From the NCBI RefSeq assembly GCF_014267345.1, contig NZ_JACMYD010000001.1:186001-250000 (forward strand): DNA of 64,000 nt, written 5' to 3'. Of the stretch, positions 35,285 through 45,262 are shown piece by piece (positions within the stretch are counted from its first letter, which is position 1; every line of letters starts with the position of its first letter). This stretch comes from Corynebacterium sp. zg-331. Its GTDB lineage: Bacteria > Actinomycetota > Actinomycetes > Mycobacteriales > Mycobacteriaceae. The translations under genes and the position numbers were made by a program. The notes under the pieces are model-generated. The model ran no database searches. It was not told the DNA's origin and saw nothing but the letters and a program-made list of their open reading frames with translations.

Positions 35285-35454
35285 CAAGCCCAGGAGCATC
35301 CGGCGGGAATAGCGCCGCGTGTATCCGCGTTACACTTGGCGATGCCATCCGAGCCGTTGGTGGGCGGCCGAATCGTGTGACGCTGCGGCGGCACCGAGGG
35401 TAGGGTGATGGAAACACGCAGCATGATAGTTCACGCAGCAAGGAGTTTATCGAG

Positions 35455-35796
35455 ATGACTGCACCGACGAGCACGGGAGTGACGTTGTCCGAGGCCGCGG
35501 CGGCCAAGGCAAAGGCACTCTTAGACCAGGAAGGCCGCGACGATCTTTCCCTGCGCATTGCCGTGCAGCCCGGCGGCTGTGCGGGCCTGCGCTACCAGCT
35601 TTACTTCGACGATCGCGCCCTGGACGGGGATAAAAGCGATGAGTTTGGTGGAGTACGCCTGGTGATCGATAAGATGTCCGTGCCCTATCTGATGGGGGCG
35701 ACGATTGATTTCGCCGACACCATCGAGCAGCAGGGCTTTACCATCGACAACCCCAATGCTGGGGGGTCGTGCGCGTGCGGGGATTCCTTCCACTAA
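35455..35796 (+). CDS. HesB/IscA-type iron-sulfur carrier
   Basis: 113 aa. A-type Fe-S carrier with the three conserved cysteines, one in QPGGCAGLRYQLYFDD and two in NAGGSCACGDSFH. Delivers [Fe-S] clusters to apoproteins; in this window lipoyl synthase and the Rieske subunit QcrA are potential clients, which is an inference. ErpA is the likely orthologous group. ATG 35455 is preceded by AAGGAG 12 bases upstream. Ends 52 bases before the convergent asnB stop, with a hairpin in between. Confidence 0.93.
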   Translation: MTAPTSTGVTLSEAAAAKAKALLDQEGRDDLSLRIAVQPGGCAGLRYQLYFDDRALDGDKSDEFGGVRLVIDKMSVPYLMGATIDFADTIEQQGFTIDNPNAGGSCACGDSFH

Positions 35797-35810
35797 TCCG
35801 CCATCGCGTG

Positions 35811-35849
35811 GCCCGTGGGTCAGGGGCAGCCTTGACACACGGGCTTTTC
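35811..35849 (+). terminator. Terminator after the IscA-like gene
   Basis: A 12-bp stem with one mismatch (35811-35822 with 35833-35844) followed by TTTTCT; lies between convergent genes and may act in both directions. Confidence 0.75.
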
Positions 35850-37771
35850 TAGATGTCCACGGGATAGTCCTTGTGCTCGATGTGGGGATCGATGCGGCGT
35901 TCCACGAAGATCCCGTACCAGATCATGAAGGCGAGAACCGTCCACAGCCGACGCGAGTGATCGGAGACGCCATCGCGGTGCTCCTTGAGCATCTCGAGCA
36001 CGGCTTTCTTATCGAAGATGTCTTCGGTATGGGACTCGCGGATCGTGTCCTGCGCCCAGCCGTGGAGTTCCTCACCGGCCAGCCAATGTCGCATGGGAAC
36101 GGGGAAGCCCAGCTTCTTGCGGTGCAAGACGTGCGGTGGAACGATCTGCTCCATGGCCTTGCGCAGGGCATACTTGGTGGTGCTGTGGGAGATCTTTAGC
36201 TCGTGGGGGATGGATTCGGCAACTCGGAACACCTCTTTATCCAGGAAGGGAACGCGCAGTTCCAGGGAATTGGCCATGTTGATCTTGTCTGCCTTGACCA
36301 GGATATCGCCGCGCATCCAGGTAAAGAGGTCGAGGTGTTGCATCCTGGCCACCGGATCCATGCGGCCAGACTGGGCGTAGATGGGGGCCGTGACCTCGCG
36401 GTGATCCCACTCGGGGAGAGCCCAGGGAATAACACGCTGCATCTGTGCGAAATTGAACGAGCGCGCATTGCCGTAATAGCGCTCTTCCATGGTCATGGAG
36501 CCACGCTCCAGGAGGGACTTGCCCTTCATCCCCTCGGGGAGTACCGAGCTGAGGTGTCGCAGCCCCTTGCGCAAGGGGGAGGGGATTTTTTCGAAGGCGG
36601 CCAGGGAGAGCGGTTCTTTGTAGATGGTGTACCCACCGAAGAGTTCGTCGGCGCCCTCGCCGGAGAGCACCACCTTGACGTGCTTGCGGGCTTCCGCGGC
36701 GACAAAGTACAGCGGGACCAGGGAGGGGTCGGCCACCGGATCGTCGAGGTACCACATGATCTTTGGCAGCGCATCGACGTACTCCTCGGGGGAGACGATC
36801 TTGACGATGTGCTCGGCACCGATGGCGGCCGCAGATTCCGCGGCGACATCGACTTCGGAATACCCCTCGCGCTCGAATCCGGTGGTGAAGGTGAGCAGGT
36901 TGGGATTATGACGCTTTGCCAGGGCCGCGATGGCGGTAGAGTCAATGCCCCCGGAGAGGAAGGAGCCGACGGTGACGTCGGCGCGCATATGCTTTTCCAC
37001 GCTGTCTTCCAGCACGCGCGCGATGCGGTCGAAGAGTTGCTGCTCCTGACCGCTGGGCACCGGTGAGGTACGGAAGGCAGGGCGGAAGTAGCGCTCGATC
37101 CGCGGCACATCTCCCGGGGTGACGGTGGCGTAGCACCCAGACTCCAGGCGCTGGATGCCGACGTTGAGGGTTTCTGGTTCCGGCACGTACTGGAGATCCA
37201 CGTAGTGCTCGATGGCGCGGCGGTCAAGACTGAGGTCTAGATTCAAGGCCGTGGCCATGTCCATGATGGACTTCTTCTCCGAAGAAAAGACGGTGCCTCG
37301 ATCTGTCGTGGCGAGGAAGAGAGGTTTGATTCCGAATTGATCGCGGGCGAGGAAGAGACGACGCTCCTGAGAATCCCACACTGCAAAACCAAACATGCCG
37401 CGTAGGTGTTCCACGACGGCCGCTCCCCAGTGGTGATAGCCCACCACGATGGTTTCGGAATCGCCTGTGGTGTGGAAGGTGTAGCCGGCCTCTTGAAGCT
37501 CCTCCCGTAGCTCTACGTAATTATAGATCTCGCCGTTGAAGGTGAGCATGTAGCGCCCGGGATTGTCCTCGGGTCCCCAGCGTAGAGGCTGATGGGAGTG
37601 CTCGAGATCGACGATGGAGAGCCGATTGAATCCCAAGACGATATCGTCATCCGACCACGACTCGGAATCGTCGGGACCGCGATGACGCTGGCAGACGAGA
37701 GCGTCGGTCACGGCATCGAGGAAGTCGGCGGCCTTCCCGTCGGAGGACAGGAAACCAAGAAGCCCGCACAT
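35849..37771 (-). CDS. ltsA: Glutamine-dependent amidotransferase, asparagine synthetase family (LtsA/AsnB)
   Basis: 640 aa. N-terminal class II glutaminase with catalytic Cys2 (MCGLLGFLS), QRHRGPDDSESW and LTFNGEIYNYVELREEL; C-terminal ATP-pyrophosphatase domain with SFLSGGIDSTAIAALA and SGEGADELFGGY. In corynebacteria LtsA, and in mycobacteria AsnB, mutants are lysozyme sensitive, and the enzyme amidates diaminopimelate in peptidoglycan; true asparagine synthesis cannot be excluded. ATG 37771 fits the required N-terminal Cys; the frame remains open to 38026. AAGGAG lies 13 bases upstream, and an AT-rich promoter lies further up. Confidence 0.93.
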   Translation of the reverse strand: MCGLLGFLSSDGKAADFLDAVTDALVCQRHRGPDDSESWSDDDIVLGFNRLSIVDLEHSHQPLRWGPEDNPGRYMLTFNGEIYNYVELREELQEAGYTFHTTGDSETIVVGYHHWGAAVVEHLRGMFGFAVWDSQERRLFLARDQFGIKPLFLATTDRGTVFSSEKKSIMDMATALNLDLSLDRRAIEHYVDLQYVPEPETLNVGIQRLESGCYATVTPGDVPRIERYFRPAFRTSPVPSGQEQQLFDRIARVLEDSVEKHMRADVTVGSFLSGGIDSTAIAALAKRHNPNLLTFTTGFEREGYSEVDVAAESAAAIGAEHIVKIVSPEEYVDALPKIMWYLDDPVADPSLVPLYFVAAEARKHVKVVLSGEGADELFGGYTIYKEPLSLAAFEKIPSPLRKGLRHLSSVLPEGMKGKSLLERGSMTMEERYYGNARSFNFAQMQRVIPWALPEWDHREVTAPIYAQSGRMDPVARMQHLDLFTWMRGDILVKADKINMANSLELRVPFLDKEVFRVAESIPHELKISHSTTKYALRKAMEQIVPPHVLHRKKLGFPVPMRHWLAGEELHGWAQDTIRESHTEDIFDKKAVLEMLKEHRDGVSDHSRRLWTVLAFMIWYGIFVERRIDPHIEHKDYPVDI

Positions 37772-38162
37772 AATTCTTTGCCTACTCCTTAACAGATGGG
37801 GTGAGAGTAAAAATATATTATAAATAATGATGGCACGAGCGGCTGCTTGCCGCACATGCCGCAGGTGGCGGCCGGGGCGCGTTTGGCGCTCGATGCCCTC
37901 CCCGAATGGGTGACAACTTTCGATGGATCTTTGATGAGGGGTGCGCCACATCGGGGCCTTGGGCGGGGAGGGGGAAAAGGGGCTAGGCCAGTGATATTCG
38001 CCCTGAGTGGGGATAAACTGTGCCATCCCTGGGAATCTGGGGGGAGGGGTTCAGCGTGGTTTCAGGAGCCTGATCGGCTATCCTGCTGTTTAGGAATGAA
38101 CCACAGTCCTCTTTGGTCGATCTTGGTTCTTGGAAGCTGTGTGGAAGGAAAGGCAGACACAC
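37772..38162. other. Divergent intergenic region ltsA/ctaC
   Basis: 391 bases. Contains an AT-rich promoter for ltsA: TATAAT on the minus strand at 37817-37822 in the AT-only stretch around 37808-37828. For ctaC a possible -10 TATCCT lies near 38080-38085, with GGAAAGG just before the gene. No GlxR-type palindrome was found by eye. Confidence 0.55.
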
Positions 38163-39239
38163 GTGGAACAGCGAAATCGAGCAGGCCGCGGCCGGAAGGT
38201 AGCCCTGGGGGGCATCGTTACCGCTGCGGGTCTTGCCTTGTCTGGCTGTGACGTCGCTCCGCCGGAGGCCGTGGATCGGTTGCTGCGCATGGGGTGGCCC
38301 CAGGGAATCACCCCCGAGGCTACCGCCATGGGTAACTTCTGGGTCTGGGTCTGGGTCGCGGCGTGGATCATCGGTCTTATCATGTGGGGCCTCTTCCTCA
38401 CCGCTATCTTCCGATGGGGTGCCAAGCGGGCCGAGAAGAACGGTGCGGGTGAGTTTCCCCGGCAGACGCAGTACAACATTCCTCTGGAACTTGTGCTGAC
38501 CACCGTGCCCATCGTGATCGTCATGGTCATCTTTTTCTTCACGGTTCAAACTCAACAGAAGGTCACCGCGCTGGATAAGAATCCCGAGGTGACCGTGGAT
38601 GTCACCGCCTTCCAGTGGAACTGGAAGTTTGGGTACGCCGAGGTGGCCGGTTCCCTGATGCCCAATGGTCAGGACTATGTGGGCACCAACGAGGAGCGCC
38701 AGCGCCTGGCGGATGAGACCCGCGTGAGCTCCGATGGGAATAACCCCATCCACGGCAAGTCCAAGCGCGATATGTCCTACCTCAACTACAACACGGTGGA
38801 GACGCTGGGTACTACGGAAGAGATTCCCGTTTTGGTGCTGCCGAGCCAGACCCCGATCGAGTTCCGCTTGGCCTCCGGCGATGTTTCCCACGCCTTCTGG
38901 ATTCCCGAGTTCCTGTTCAAGCGCGATGTCTACGCTCACCCGGAGTCCAACCAGCAGCAGCGTGCTTTCCAGGTGGAAAAGATTGAGAAGGAAGGCGCCT
39001 TTGTTGGCCGCTGCGCGGAGATGTGTGGTACTTATCACGCCATGATGAACTTTGAACTGCGGGTGGTTACCCCCGATCAGTTCCGTGACTACATGGCCTT
39101 CCGTACCGCTAATCCGGGTGCTCCGAACTCGGATGCGCTGAAGGCTATCGGTGAGGCTCCCTATGCCACCAGTACGCATCCGTTCAACTCCGATCGCAAC
39201 ACCAGCGACGGCGATAACTACGTGGATCACAACGCCTAA
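38163..39239 (+). CDS. ctaC: Cytochrome c oxidase subunit II (lipoprotein)
   Basis: 358 aa. Lipobox LALSGC near residue 29 predicts a lipid-anchored mature protein. Two membrane helices ([25 protein letters not shown] and [19 protein letters not shown]). CuA ligands: His in [13 protein letters not shown] and [14 protein letters not shown] with two Cys, His and Met. The long insertion after the first copper-domain strands ([15 protein letters not shown]) is typical of the actinobacterial aa3 oxidase, which takes electrons directly from QcrC. Start GTG 38163 gives [12 protein letters not shown], as in C. glutamicum. ctaF follows after 17 bases. Confidence 0.96.
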   Translation: MEQRNRAGRGRKVALGGIVTAAGLALSGCDVAPPEAVDRLLRMGWPQGITPEATAMGNFWVWVWVAAWIIGLIMWGLFLTAIFRWGAKRAEKNGAGEFPRQTQYNIPLELVLTTVPIVIVMVIFFFTVQTQQKVTALDKNPEVTVDVTAFQWNWKFGYAEVAGSLMPNGQDYVGTNEERQRLADETRVSSDGNNPIHGKSKRDMSYLNYNTVETLGTTEEIPVLVLPSQTPIEFRLASGDVSHAFWIPEFLFKRDVYAHPESNQQQRAFQVEKIEKEGAFVGRCAEMCGTYHAMMNFELRVVTPDQFRDYMAFRTANPGAPNSDALKAIGEAPYATSTHPFNSDRNTSDGDNYVDHNA

Positions 39240-39256
39240 GGGGTAGGAGCTGCATC

Positions 39257-39688
39257 ATGAAATCAAGTACCAAGATCATGTACTCGATGACCGTCTTTAT
39301 GGTCATCATGGCGGTCATCTACATTCTGGCTACCACCTATATTCAGGACGACGGTTACCGTCACGGTACTGAATGGGCGGGTGTGGTTGGTCTGGTTTTG
39401 GCCTCGGCCTTGACGCTCATGCTCGGCGGATATCTTCACTTCACCGAGCGTCGCATGGACATCCTTCCGGAGGATTGGGAGGAGGCTGAGGTTGCAGACA
39501 AGGCGGGCACCCTGGGTTTCTTTAGTCCCAGTTCGATCTGGCCCGCGGCTATGTCTGGCGCGATCCTTGTCCTTGGTCTGGGGATTATCTACTTGCACTG
39601 GTGGATGATCGCGCTGGGCGCCGTGCTGCTCATCTACACCACGGCGAAGCTGAGCCTTCAGTACGGTCAGCCGAGGGAAAAGCATTAA
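39257..39688 (+). CDS. ctaF: Cytochrome c oxidase subunit IV, actinobacterial
   Basis: 143 aa. Four hydrophobic segments in two pairs ([71 protein letters not shown]) and the loop [28 protein letters not shown]. Small essential subunit of the aa3 branch of the bc1-aa3 supercomplex. Directly behind ctaC; a strong hairpin follows the stop. Confidence 0.95.
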   Translation: MKSSTKIMYSMTVFMVIMAVIYILATTYIQDDGYRHGTEWAGVVGLVLASALTLMLGGYLHFTERRMDILPEDWEEAEVADKAGTLGFFSPSSIWPAAMSGAILVLGLGIIYLHWWMIALGAVLLIYTTAKLSLQYGQPREKH

Positions 39689-39706
39689 GAAGGTAATTTG
39701 TTTTAT

Positions 39707-39735
39707 ATGCCCTGCCGCTTATTGCGGTGGGGCAT
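39707..39735 (+). terminator. ctaCF terminator
   Basis: A 12-bp stem with one T-T mismatch and a five-base loop, followed by TTCCCTATTTTATTTC. Confidence 0.8.
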
Positions 39736-40143
39736 TTCCCTATTTTATTTCTATGTGAGAAATGGTTTTCTCATAAATTCGCATGATCACGTTCGATGGA
39801 CGGGTGATCGACGGGCGCGGAACGATGGATAAAAAGGATGAGGCTCGGGGGTTATCCAAAAGTTTGATACCGGCGTGGCGTCGCGGCGGGTAAAGGTGAG
39901 TTATATCACCTTCGGGAACTGTGGGGAACTTACGCGCGACCCGCCTCCATCGGGGCGGTGCTTTCCGGATTGACCTGCTATTTTGTGAAGGTGTCGATGC
40001 GCTCTCGTGACCTGCATGAATGGGGAAGGTGTGATGTTCGCCGTGACGGGGGTGGTGGCGTCTGCGTGTGATGGCTGAGTCTTGGCTCAACCCGCGCTGA
40101 AAAGGTGCGGGGGAGTCGAGGTGACTTCCTGGCTTTGACCAGT
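39736..40143 (+). other. Regulatory region upstream of ctaE
   Basis: About 410 bases without a gene. It holds a 7-bp-arm inverted repeat TGAGAAA...TTTCTCA at 39756-39773 and a GlxR-type palindrome at 39893-39912. Open frames on the minus strand have no recognisable product. Confidence 0.6.
39893..39912. promoter_or_regulatory. GlxR (CRP-type) binding site
   Basis: Perfect palindromic arms AAGGTGA and TCACCTT around GTTATA. The core GTGA-N6-TCAC and the central TA fit the corynebacterial GlxR consensus TGTGANNTANNTCACA except at the outermost bases. It lies about 245 bases before ctaE. cAMP/GlxR control of the cytochrome bc1-aa3 genes is established in C. glutamicum. Confidence 0.7.
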
Positions 40144-40149
40144 CATACT
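40144..40149 (+). promoter_or_regulatory. -10 box, ctaE
   Basis: CATACT, seven bases, then GTG 40157, without a Shine-Dalgarno sequence; likely leaderless. Confidence 0.4.
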
Positions 40150-40156
40150 AATAGGC

Positions 40157-40771
40157 GTGACGAGCGCAATTTCAAACTCAGGTACGGCAGCACCGCAGCG
40201 TGTTCCGACGCTGAACCGCCCCAATATGGTCAGTGTCGGTACCATCGTGTTTCTGTCGCAGGAATTGATGTTCTTCGCCGGACTCTTCGCGATGTACTTT
40301 ACGTCGCGGGCCAATGGTCAGTCCGGAGACTGGGCCCACCAGGCCGAGCATCTCAACGTGTGGTACGCGTTGATGATCACGGTGGTTCTGGTGACCTCCT
40401 CCGTGACCTCGCAGTTCGGCGTGTTTGCAGCGGAAAGGGGTGACGTTTATGGGCTGCGCAAGTGGTACTCGCTGACGATCCTGCTGGGCGTAATCTTCCT
40501 CTGCCTCCAGGGGTATGAGTACACCCACCTCATCATGCACGGGGTCACCATCCCGAACAGCGTGTTCGCTTCCGTCTTTTACATCACCACGGGCTTCCAT
40601 GCCGCCCACGTGCTGGCTGGCGTGCTTGCTTTCGTGGTGATTCTCCTGCGCGTGGCTAAGTCCAAGTTCACGCCAGCACAGGCGACGGCAGCCATGGTGG
40701 TGTCGTACTACTGGCACTTCGTCGATGTCGTCTGGATCGGTCTGTTCGTGGTCGTGTACGTGATTCACTAA
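40157..40771 (+). CDS. ctaE: Cytochrome c oxidase subunit III
   Basis: 204 aa, five membrane helices. Begins [48 protein letters not shown], the usual actinobacterial N-terminus; C-terminal signature [16 protein letters not shown] and [20 protein letters not shown] carries the conserved His and Glu/Asp positions. First gene of the ctaE-qcrCAB operon; qcrC follows after 70 bases. Confidence 0.97.
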   Translation: MTSAISNSGTAAPQRVPTLNRPNMVSVGTIVFLSQELMFFAGLFAMYFTSRANGQSGDWAHQAEHLNVWYALMITVVLVTSSVTSQFGVFAAERGDVYGLRKWYSLTILLGVIFLCLQGYEYTHLIMHGVTIPNSVFASVFYITTGFHAAHVLAGVLAFVVILLRVAKSKFTPAQATAAMVVSYYWHFVDVVWIGLFVVVYVIH

Positions 40772-40841
40772 GGGAGCCTGATCCGGTTTCACTGCGCCAG
40801 GATCATCCCGTGTGTTCACGACCCGCACAAGGAAAAGGGAA

Positions 40842-41729
40842 ATGATGGATACCAACCCAAAGAACACCGAGCGGCAGGAATCCGCCGCTTCGGGTAAGAA
40901 GGTCCGAAGCCGCCGCAAGATGCGCCGGACCGCTGGCGGTGCGCTGGCGCTTACCCTCGGACTGACGGGCGCTGGTGTGTTGGCCAGCGCACTCACTCCC
41001 GACGCCCAGACGGCTTCCGCTAGCCGCGACGATCAGGCCCTGATCCAAGAGGGCAAGGACATTTATGACTTTGCCTGCGTCACCTGTCACGGGGCGAACC
41101 TGCAGGGCATCGAGGATCGTGGCCCCTCCCTTATTGGCGTGGGTGAGGGCTCGGTGTACTTCCAGGTTCACTCCGGCCGCATGCCGATGATGTCGAATGA
41201 CGCTCAGGCCGAGCGTAAGCGTCCTCGCTACACGGAGCAGCAAGCGCTCGCTATGGCTGCGTACGTGGCGGCCAACGGTGGTGGCCCGGAGATCGTCTAC
41301 AACTCGGACGGCTCCATTGCGATGGAGGAACTGCGTGGCGCCAATTACAGCGGCAAGATCGACCCGGCGGACGTGGCCCGGGGTTCGGAGCTTTTCCGGC
41401 TGAATTGCGCCTCTTGCCACAACTTCACTGGCCGCGGCGGTGCGCTTTCCTCCGGTAAGTATGCCCCGGTGCTGGATCCGGCCAATGAGCAGGAGATTTA
41501 TCAGGCCATGCTGACTGGCCCGCAGAACATGCCCAAGTTCTCCGATCGTCAGCTTTCCGCGGATGAGAAGAAGGACATCATCGCCTTCATCAAGTCCGCT
41601 AAGGAAACGCCCAGCCCCGGTGGTTGGTCGCTCGGCGGCCTCGGCCCGGTGTCGGAGGGCTTCTTTGTGTGGTTCGTCGGCATCGTGGCGCTCATCGCCG
41701 CCGCTATCTGGATTGGAACGCGCTCATGA
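40842..41729 (+). CDS. qcrC: Menaquinol-cytochrome c reductase, diheme cytochrome c subunit
   Basis: 295 aa. Two heme c sites, [13 protein letters not shown] and [12 protein letters not shown], replace a separate cytochrome c, which is the hallmark of the actinobacterial supercomplex. N-terminal membrane segment ([20 protein letters not shown]) and a C-terminal anchor ([20 protein letters not shown]). Axial Met candidates are MPMM and NMPKF. ATG 40842 or the adjacent ATG 40845 starts the protein; AAGGG is close by. Stop overlaps the qcrA start (ATGA). Confidence 0.97.
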   Translation: MMDTNPKNTERQESAASGKKVRSRRKMRRTAGGALALTLGLTGAGVLASALTPDAQTASASRDDQALIQEGKDIYDFACVTCHGANLQGIEDRGPSLIGVGEGSVYFQVHSGRMPMMSNDAQAERKRPRYTEQQALAMAAYVAANGGGPEIVYNSDGSIAMEELRGANYSGKIDPADVARGSELFRLNCASCHNFTGRGGALSSGKYAPVLDPANEQEIYQAMLTGPQNMPKFSDRQLSADEKKDIIAFIKSAKETPSPGGWSLGGLGPVSEGFFVWFVGIVALIAAAIWIGTRS

Positions 41730-42946
41730 GTAACGCAAAGCATCACGAATATACGGAACAGCAGCTCAAGTCGATGAGCAATGAGGAGCTTGCTCGCCTC
41801 GGCACGGAGCTGGACGGTGTCACCGTTGCGTACCGCAAGGAACGTTTCCCGGTGCCGAACGATCCGGCGGAAAAGCGCGCTCAGCGCATCCTGGCCTTCT
41901 GGCTTATCCTTGCCGTCGTTTCGGGTGTCGGCTTCCTCGCCACGTACCTGTTTTGGCCCTGGCAATACAAGGGCCTCGGGGATGAGGGATTGTGGACGTA
42001 CACTTTCTACACCCCGTTGCTTGGCGTGACGGCTGGCCTGACCATCCTGAGCCTGGGTATCTTTGCGGTTCAGTACGTTAAGACCTTTATTCCCGAAGAA
42101 ATCTCCGTGCAGAAGCGCCACGATGGGCCGTCCGACGAACTGGATCGTCGCACGGTGACGGCCCTGCTGAATGATGCCTGGACGACGTCCACCCTGGGGC
42201 GTCGTAAGGCGATCCAGGGACTGCTGGGCGCTGGCGCGGTTTTTGCGGGCCTGGTAGTGGTGGCTCCGCTTGGCGGGATGGTGAAGAACCCGTGGAAGCG
42301 TCACGAGCTGAACTATAACGGTGACGGAACTCTGTGGACCTCCGGATGGACCCTGAGGGAGAGCGGAGTCAAGTTGTACCTCGGTCGTGACACCGGTGCG
42401 GTGGCGCAGGAACACAAGGGTGAGACTGGCACGCACATGACCACCGAGGGAGTGTCTCGCCTGGTGCGCATGCGTCCCGAGGACCTGGACGCTGCGGCGA
42501 TGGAGACGGTCTTCCCCCTGGCCGAGTCCGACGTCAACGACGGGGATCGTTACGACCCCAAGCGCGACGTCTACACCAACCACATGCACTCTATTCACGG
42601 TCCGCGTAACGCTGTGATGTTGATCCGACTGCGCTCTGCGGATGCTACCAAGGTGGTCGAGCGCAAGGGGCAGGAGGAGTTCCACTACGGCGACTACTAC
42701 GCCTACTCGAAGATCTGCACGCATATCGGTTGCCCCACCTCGCTGTACGAGGCGCAGACCAACCGCATTCTGTGCCCCTGCCACCAGTCGCAGTTTGACG
42801 CTCTCCACTACGGCAAGCCCGTCTTCGGTCCTGCCGCCCGTGCACTGCCGCAGCTGCCGATCACGGTGGACGAGGAAGGCTACCTCATCGCCAAGGACAA
42901 CTTTGTTGAGCCCGTTGGCCCGGCATTCTGGGAGCGTAAGTCATAA
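41726..42946 (+). CDS. qcrA: Menaquinol-cytochrome c reductase, Rieske iron-sulfur subunit
   Basis: 406 aa. Rieske cluster motifs [13 protein letters not shown] and [10 protein letters not shown] give two Cys and two His plus the disulfide pair. Three membrane segments precede the domain, as in mycolata ([60 protein letters not shown]). ATG 41726 overlaps the qcrC TGA; the TAA stop shares its last A with the qcrB ATG. Tight coupling fits stoichiometric assembly. Confidence 0.97.
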   Translation: MSNAKHHEYTEQQLKSMSNEELARLGTELDGVTVAYRKERFPVPNDPAEKRAQRILAFWLILAVVSGVGFLATYLFWPWQYKGLGDEGLWTYTFYTPLLGVTAGLTILSLGIFAVQYVKTFIPEEISVQKRHDGPSDELDRRTVTALLNDAWTTSTLGRRKAIQGLLGAGAVFAGLVVVAPLGGMVKNPWKRHELNYNGDGTLWTSGWTLRESGVKLYLGRDTGAVAQEHKGETGTHMTTEGVSRLVRMRPEDLDAAAMETVFPLAESDVNDGDRYDPKRDVYTNHMHSIHGPRNAVMLIRLRSADATKVVERKGQEEFHYGDYYAYSKICTHIGCPTSLYEAQTNRILCPCHQSQFDALHYGKPVFGPAARALPQLPITVDEEGYLIAKDNFVEPVGPAFWERKS

Positions 42947-44565
42947 TGAGTAATAAACTTGCCCACATTGGCAAAAATGTTGATGAGCGGTACACCATCT
43001 CGGGTCTGCTTCGCCCGCAGATCAACAAGGTGTTTCCGACGCACTGGTCCTTCATGCTCGGTGAGATCGCGCTCTATAGCTTCATCATCCTGCTGCTGAC
43101 CGGTGTGTACCTCACCCTCTTCTTCGATCCCTCCATCACGAAGGTGATCTACGACGGCGCCTATCTCCCCCTGAAGGGTGTGGAGATGTCCCGCGCCTAC
43201 GAGACCGCGCTTAACCTTTCCTTTGAGGTGCGCGGCGGTCTGTTCGTGCGGCAGATGCACCACTGGGCCGCGCTGATGTTCATGTTCTCGATGGTTGCGC
43301 ACATGCTGCGCATCTTCTTCACGGGTGCCTTCCGCCGCCCCCGCGAGGCGAACTGGATCATTGGCTGCACCCTGCTAGTGCTGGGTATGGCGGAGGGCTT
43401 CCTCGGCTATTCTCTGCCGGACGACCTGCTTTCCGGCGTGGGCCTGCGCATCATGTCCGCGATCATCGTCGGCCTGCCCATCATCGGCACCTGGTTGCAT
43501 TGGCTTATCTTCGGCGGTGATTTCCCCTCCGAGATCATGCTCGATCGCTTCTACATCGCACACGTGCTCATCATCCCGGGAATCCTGCTCGGCCTGATCG
43601 CTGCGCACCTGGCCCTGGTGTGGTACCAGAAGCACACCCAGTTCCCGGGCGCCGGGCGCACCGAGCAAAACGTGGTGGGCGTGCGCATCATGCCGGTCTT
43701 TGCCCTCAAGGGCATGGCCTTTGGTCTGCTGACCGCCGGTGTCCTCGCGCTCATGGCCGGTTTGACCACGATCAATGCGATTTGGCTGCTTGGCCCCTAC
43801 AATCCTTCGCAGGTCTCCGCTGGTTCGCAGCCGGATATTTACATGCTGTGGACGGACGGTGCCGCTCGTGTTATGCCCGCGTGGGAGCTGTACCTGGGTC
43901 ACTACACGATTCCCGGCGTGTTCTGGGTGGCTCTGTTGGCGGGGCTCATGGTCGTGTTGCTCTTTGCCTACCCCTTCATCGAGAAGGCGATTACCGGTGA
44001 CGATGCGCACCATAACCTGCTCCAGCGTCCGCGCGATGTTCCGGTGCGCTCCGGTCTGGGGGCGATGGGATTGACCTTCTTCATCCTGCTGACCCTCTCT
44101 GGTGGTAACGATCTGATCGCTTATCACTTCCAAATTTCGCTGAATGCAATGACCTGGGTGGGCCGCATTGGCCTGTTGGTTCTGCCGCCGATCGCATACT
44201 TCATTACGTATCGCATCTGTATTGGGTTGCAGCGCTCCGACCGCGAGGTGCTGGAGCACGGTATTGAGACGGGTGTCATCAAGCAGCTTCCTAACGGCGC
44301 CTTTATCGAGGTGCACCAGCCCTTGGGCGGCGTGGACGAGCACGGACATGCGGTTCCGCTGGAGTACTCGGGTGCAAAGGTGCCCAAGCAGCTCAATCAA
44401 CTGGGCTTTGCGGATTCCGAATCGTACGGCGTCTTCTCCGCTGATCCCGAGGGCATTCAGGAGCGCAAGCGTCAGATTGCCCGAGAGAACCATCACGAGG
44501 AAGCTCAGATGCTGGACAACCTCAACAAGGCCAACGAGAAGCACGATCGGGATTCTGATCATTAA
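42946..44565 (+). CDS. qcrB: Menaquinol-cytochrome c reductase, cytochrome b subunit
   Basis: 539 aa. Eight or more membrane helices with heme-ligand His pairs ([21 protein letters not shown] and the later HWLIFGG/HVLIIPG region), and the Qo-site motif [11 protein letters not shown] region, where PEWY of mitochondria is replaced as in actinobacteria ([17 protein letters not shown]). A long C-terminal cytoplasmic extension (residues about 430-539) is typical. Target site of bc1 inhibitors in mycobacteria. Last gene of the operon, followed by a 44-base perfect palindrome. Confidence 0.97.
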   Translation: MSNKLAHIGKNVDERYTISGLLRPQINKVFPTHWSFMLGEIALYSFIILLLTGVYLTLFFDPSITKVIYDGAYLPLKGVEMSRAYETALNLSFEVRGGLFVRQMHHWAALMFMFSMVAHMLRIFFTGAFRRPREANWIIGCTLLVLGMAEGFLGYSLPDDLLSGVGLRIMSAIIVGLPIIGTWLHWLIFGGDFPSEIMLDRFYIAHVLIIPGILLGLIAAHLALVWYQKHTQFPGAGRTEQNVVGVRIMPVFALKGMAFGLLTAGVLALMAGLTTINAIWLLGPYNPSQVSAGSQPDIYMLWTDGAARVMPAWELYLGHYTIPGVFWVALLAGLMVVLLFAYPFIEKAITGDDAHHNLLQRPRDVPVRSGLGAMGLTFFILLTLSGGNDLIAYHFQISLNAMTWVGRIGLLVLPPIAYFITYRICIGLQRSDREVLEHGIETGVIKQLPNGAFIEVHQPLGGVDEHGHAVPLEYSGAKVPKQLNQLGFADSESYGVFSADPEGIQERKRQIARENHHEEAQMLDNLNKANEKHDRDSDH

Positions 44566-44598
44566 GCCTCCGGTAGCCGTTGGATAACGGCCGTGCCT

Positions 44599-44642
44599 TA
44601 TCAGGGGAGGGTTCCCACCGCGGTGGGAACCCTCCCCTGATA
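44599..44642. terminator. ctaE-qcrCAB terminator, 44-base perfect palindrome
   Basis: 22-base arms with no spacer (44599-44620 and 44621-44642), starting TATCAGGGG and ending CCCCTGATA, followed by TATAC. Forms a very stable hairpin. Confidence 0.85.
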
Positions 44643-45104
44643 TATACGGGGTCGGAGGGAAACTGGTTCGTGGTGTAGTGCGGGTGCTCCGGTAGGGAGA
44701 TGGCGTATGGGGGAGGCGGTACGGTGATGCGCCGAGCGAGAGACGCATACGGGGATGTAAGGGGTGTGATGCGAGGGGAAGGTGAGACGGCGTTACCCGT
44801 CATGTGATGAAGGTCATATTTTAGATTTTCCCTTTCGTTCCCTCGCTGGATTCTGCCGCGGGGAGCGTCGTGACGGATCAGCTCCCCCATGCACTTTGGC
44901 CGCTCTGACCTGCTAAGGAATGGATACTTTCGTATTTTTCCCACCGAACGGCCTGGCCGGGGAACGCTCGGCAAACTTTCAGCATCTTTTTGGTAACGGT
45001 TCGGTAACGGCGTCGTGGCGGCGATGCGGTTGGACAAGGTTTGTGGCCGTTTCGTAATCTAATCGAGACATTGCAGCGGGGCAGGGCCCTGGGGCAAGCG
45101 TATG
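44643..45104 (+). other. Long non-coding region upstream of the first NlpC/P60 gene
   Basis: Together with the riboswitch segment, nearly 700 bases separate qcrB from the NlpC gene. It holds a GlxR-like site (44803-44818), several GGTAACGG-type repeats near 44991-45010, and likely promoter elements near 45055. No protein gene is supported. Confidence 0.6.
44803..44818 (+). promoter_or_regulatory. Candidate GlxR site upstream of nlpC
   Basis: TGTGA-TGAAGG-TCATA matches TGTGA-N6-TCACA with one mismatch; the central TA is missing. GlxR controls cell-wall hydrolase genes in related species, so it is plausible but unproven. Confidence 0.4.
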
Positions 45105-45235
45105 AACTGAAAACTAAAAGCCGAACCCTGAAGGGAAGCAGACTTCCCTTCAGGGGCCGGGGGGGACTGCTCGCTCGTGGGGCTTGCCCCTCGGGTGGGG
45201 AGTATCCTTCTCACCCTCAGTGTGACCGGTAGGCA
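45105..45235 (+). ncRNA. Probable ydaO/yuaA (c-di-AMP) riboswitch
   Basis: The 3' part ACCCTCAGTGTGACCGGTAGGC aligns with the conserved ydaO 3' core (ACCCGTCAGCTAAC...GGTAGGC); the 5' edge has AAAAGCCGAACCC; the middle has the G-rich GGGGGGGAC and GGGTGGGGAGTATCC blocks where ydaO has GGGGGACC and GGGGTGAAT. A 13-bp perfect hairpin (45126-45138 with 45143-45155) sits in the variable P-stem position. In actinobacteria this riboswitch typically precedes NlpC/P60 or Rpf cell-wall hydrolase genes, as here. The GCTAAC block is altered, so structure scoring is needed. Confidence 0.6.
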
Positions 45236-45262
45236 TTGACAGAAAGATGTGGAGATTCATTC

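Noticed and set aside
37983..39230. 415-codon minus-strand open frame
   Set aside because: Antisense of ctaC and its upstream region; the plus strand encodes a complete CuA protein.
39740..40090. 116-codon minus-strand open frame upstream of ctaE
   Set aside because: His/Arg/Pro-rich composition without motif or ribosome site; it crosses the GlxR palindrome and sits in a regulatory region.
44599..44642. 44-base perfect palindrome as a mobile-element end or origin
   Set aside because: Its position right after the qcrB stop and high GC fit a transcription terminator; no second copy or target duplication was seen.
43375..44748. 457-codon minus-strand open frame
   Set aside because: Shadow of qcrB, rich in His, Gln and Arg, no domain; qcrB is unambiguous.
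45041..45232. 63-codon plus-strand open frame
   Set aside because: Covers the probable riboswitch; no ribosome site or recognisable product, and hairpin structure explains the sequence better.
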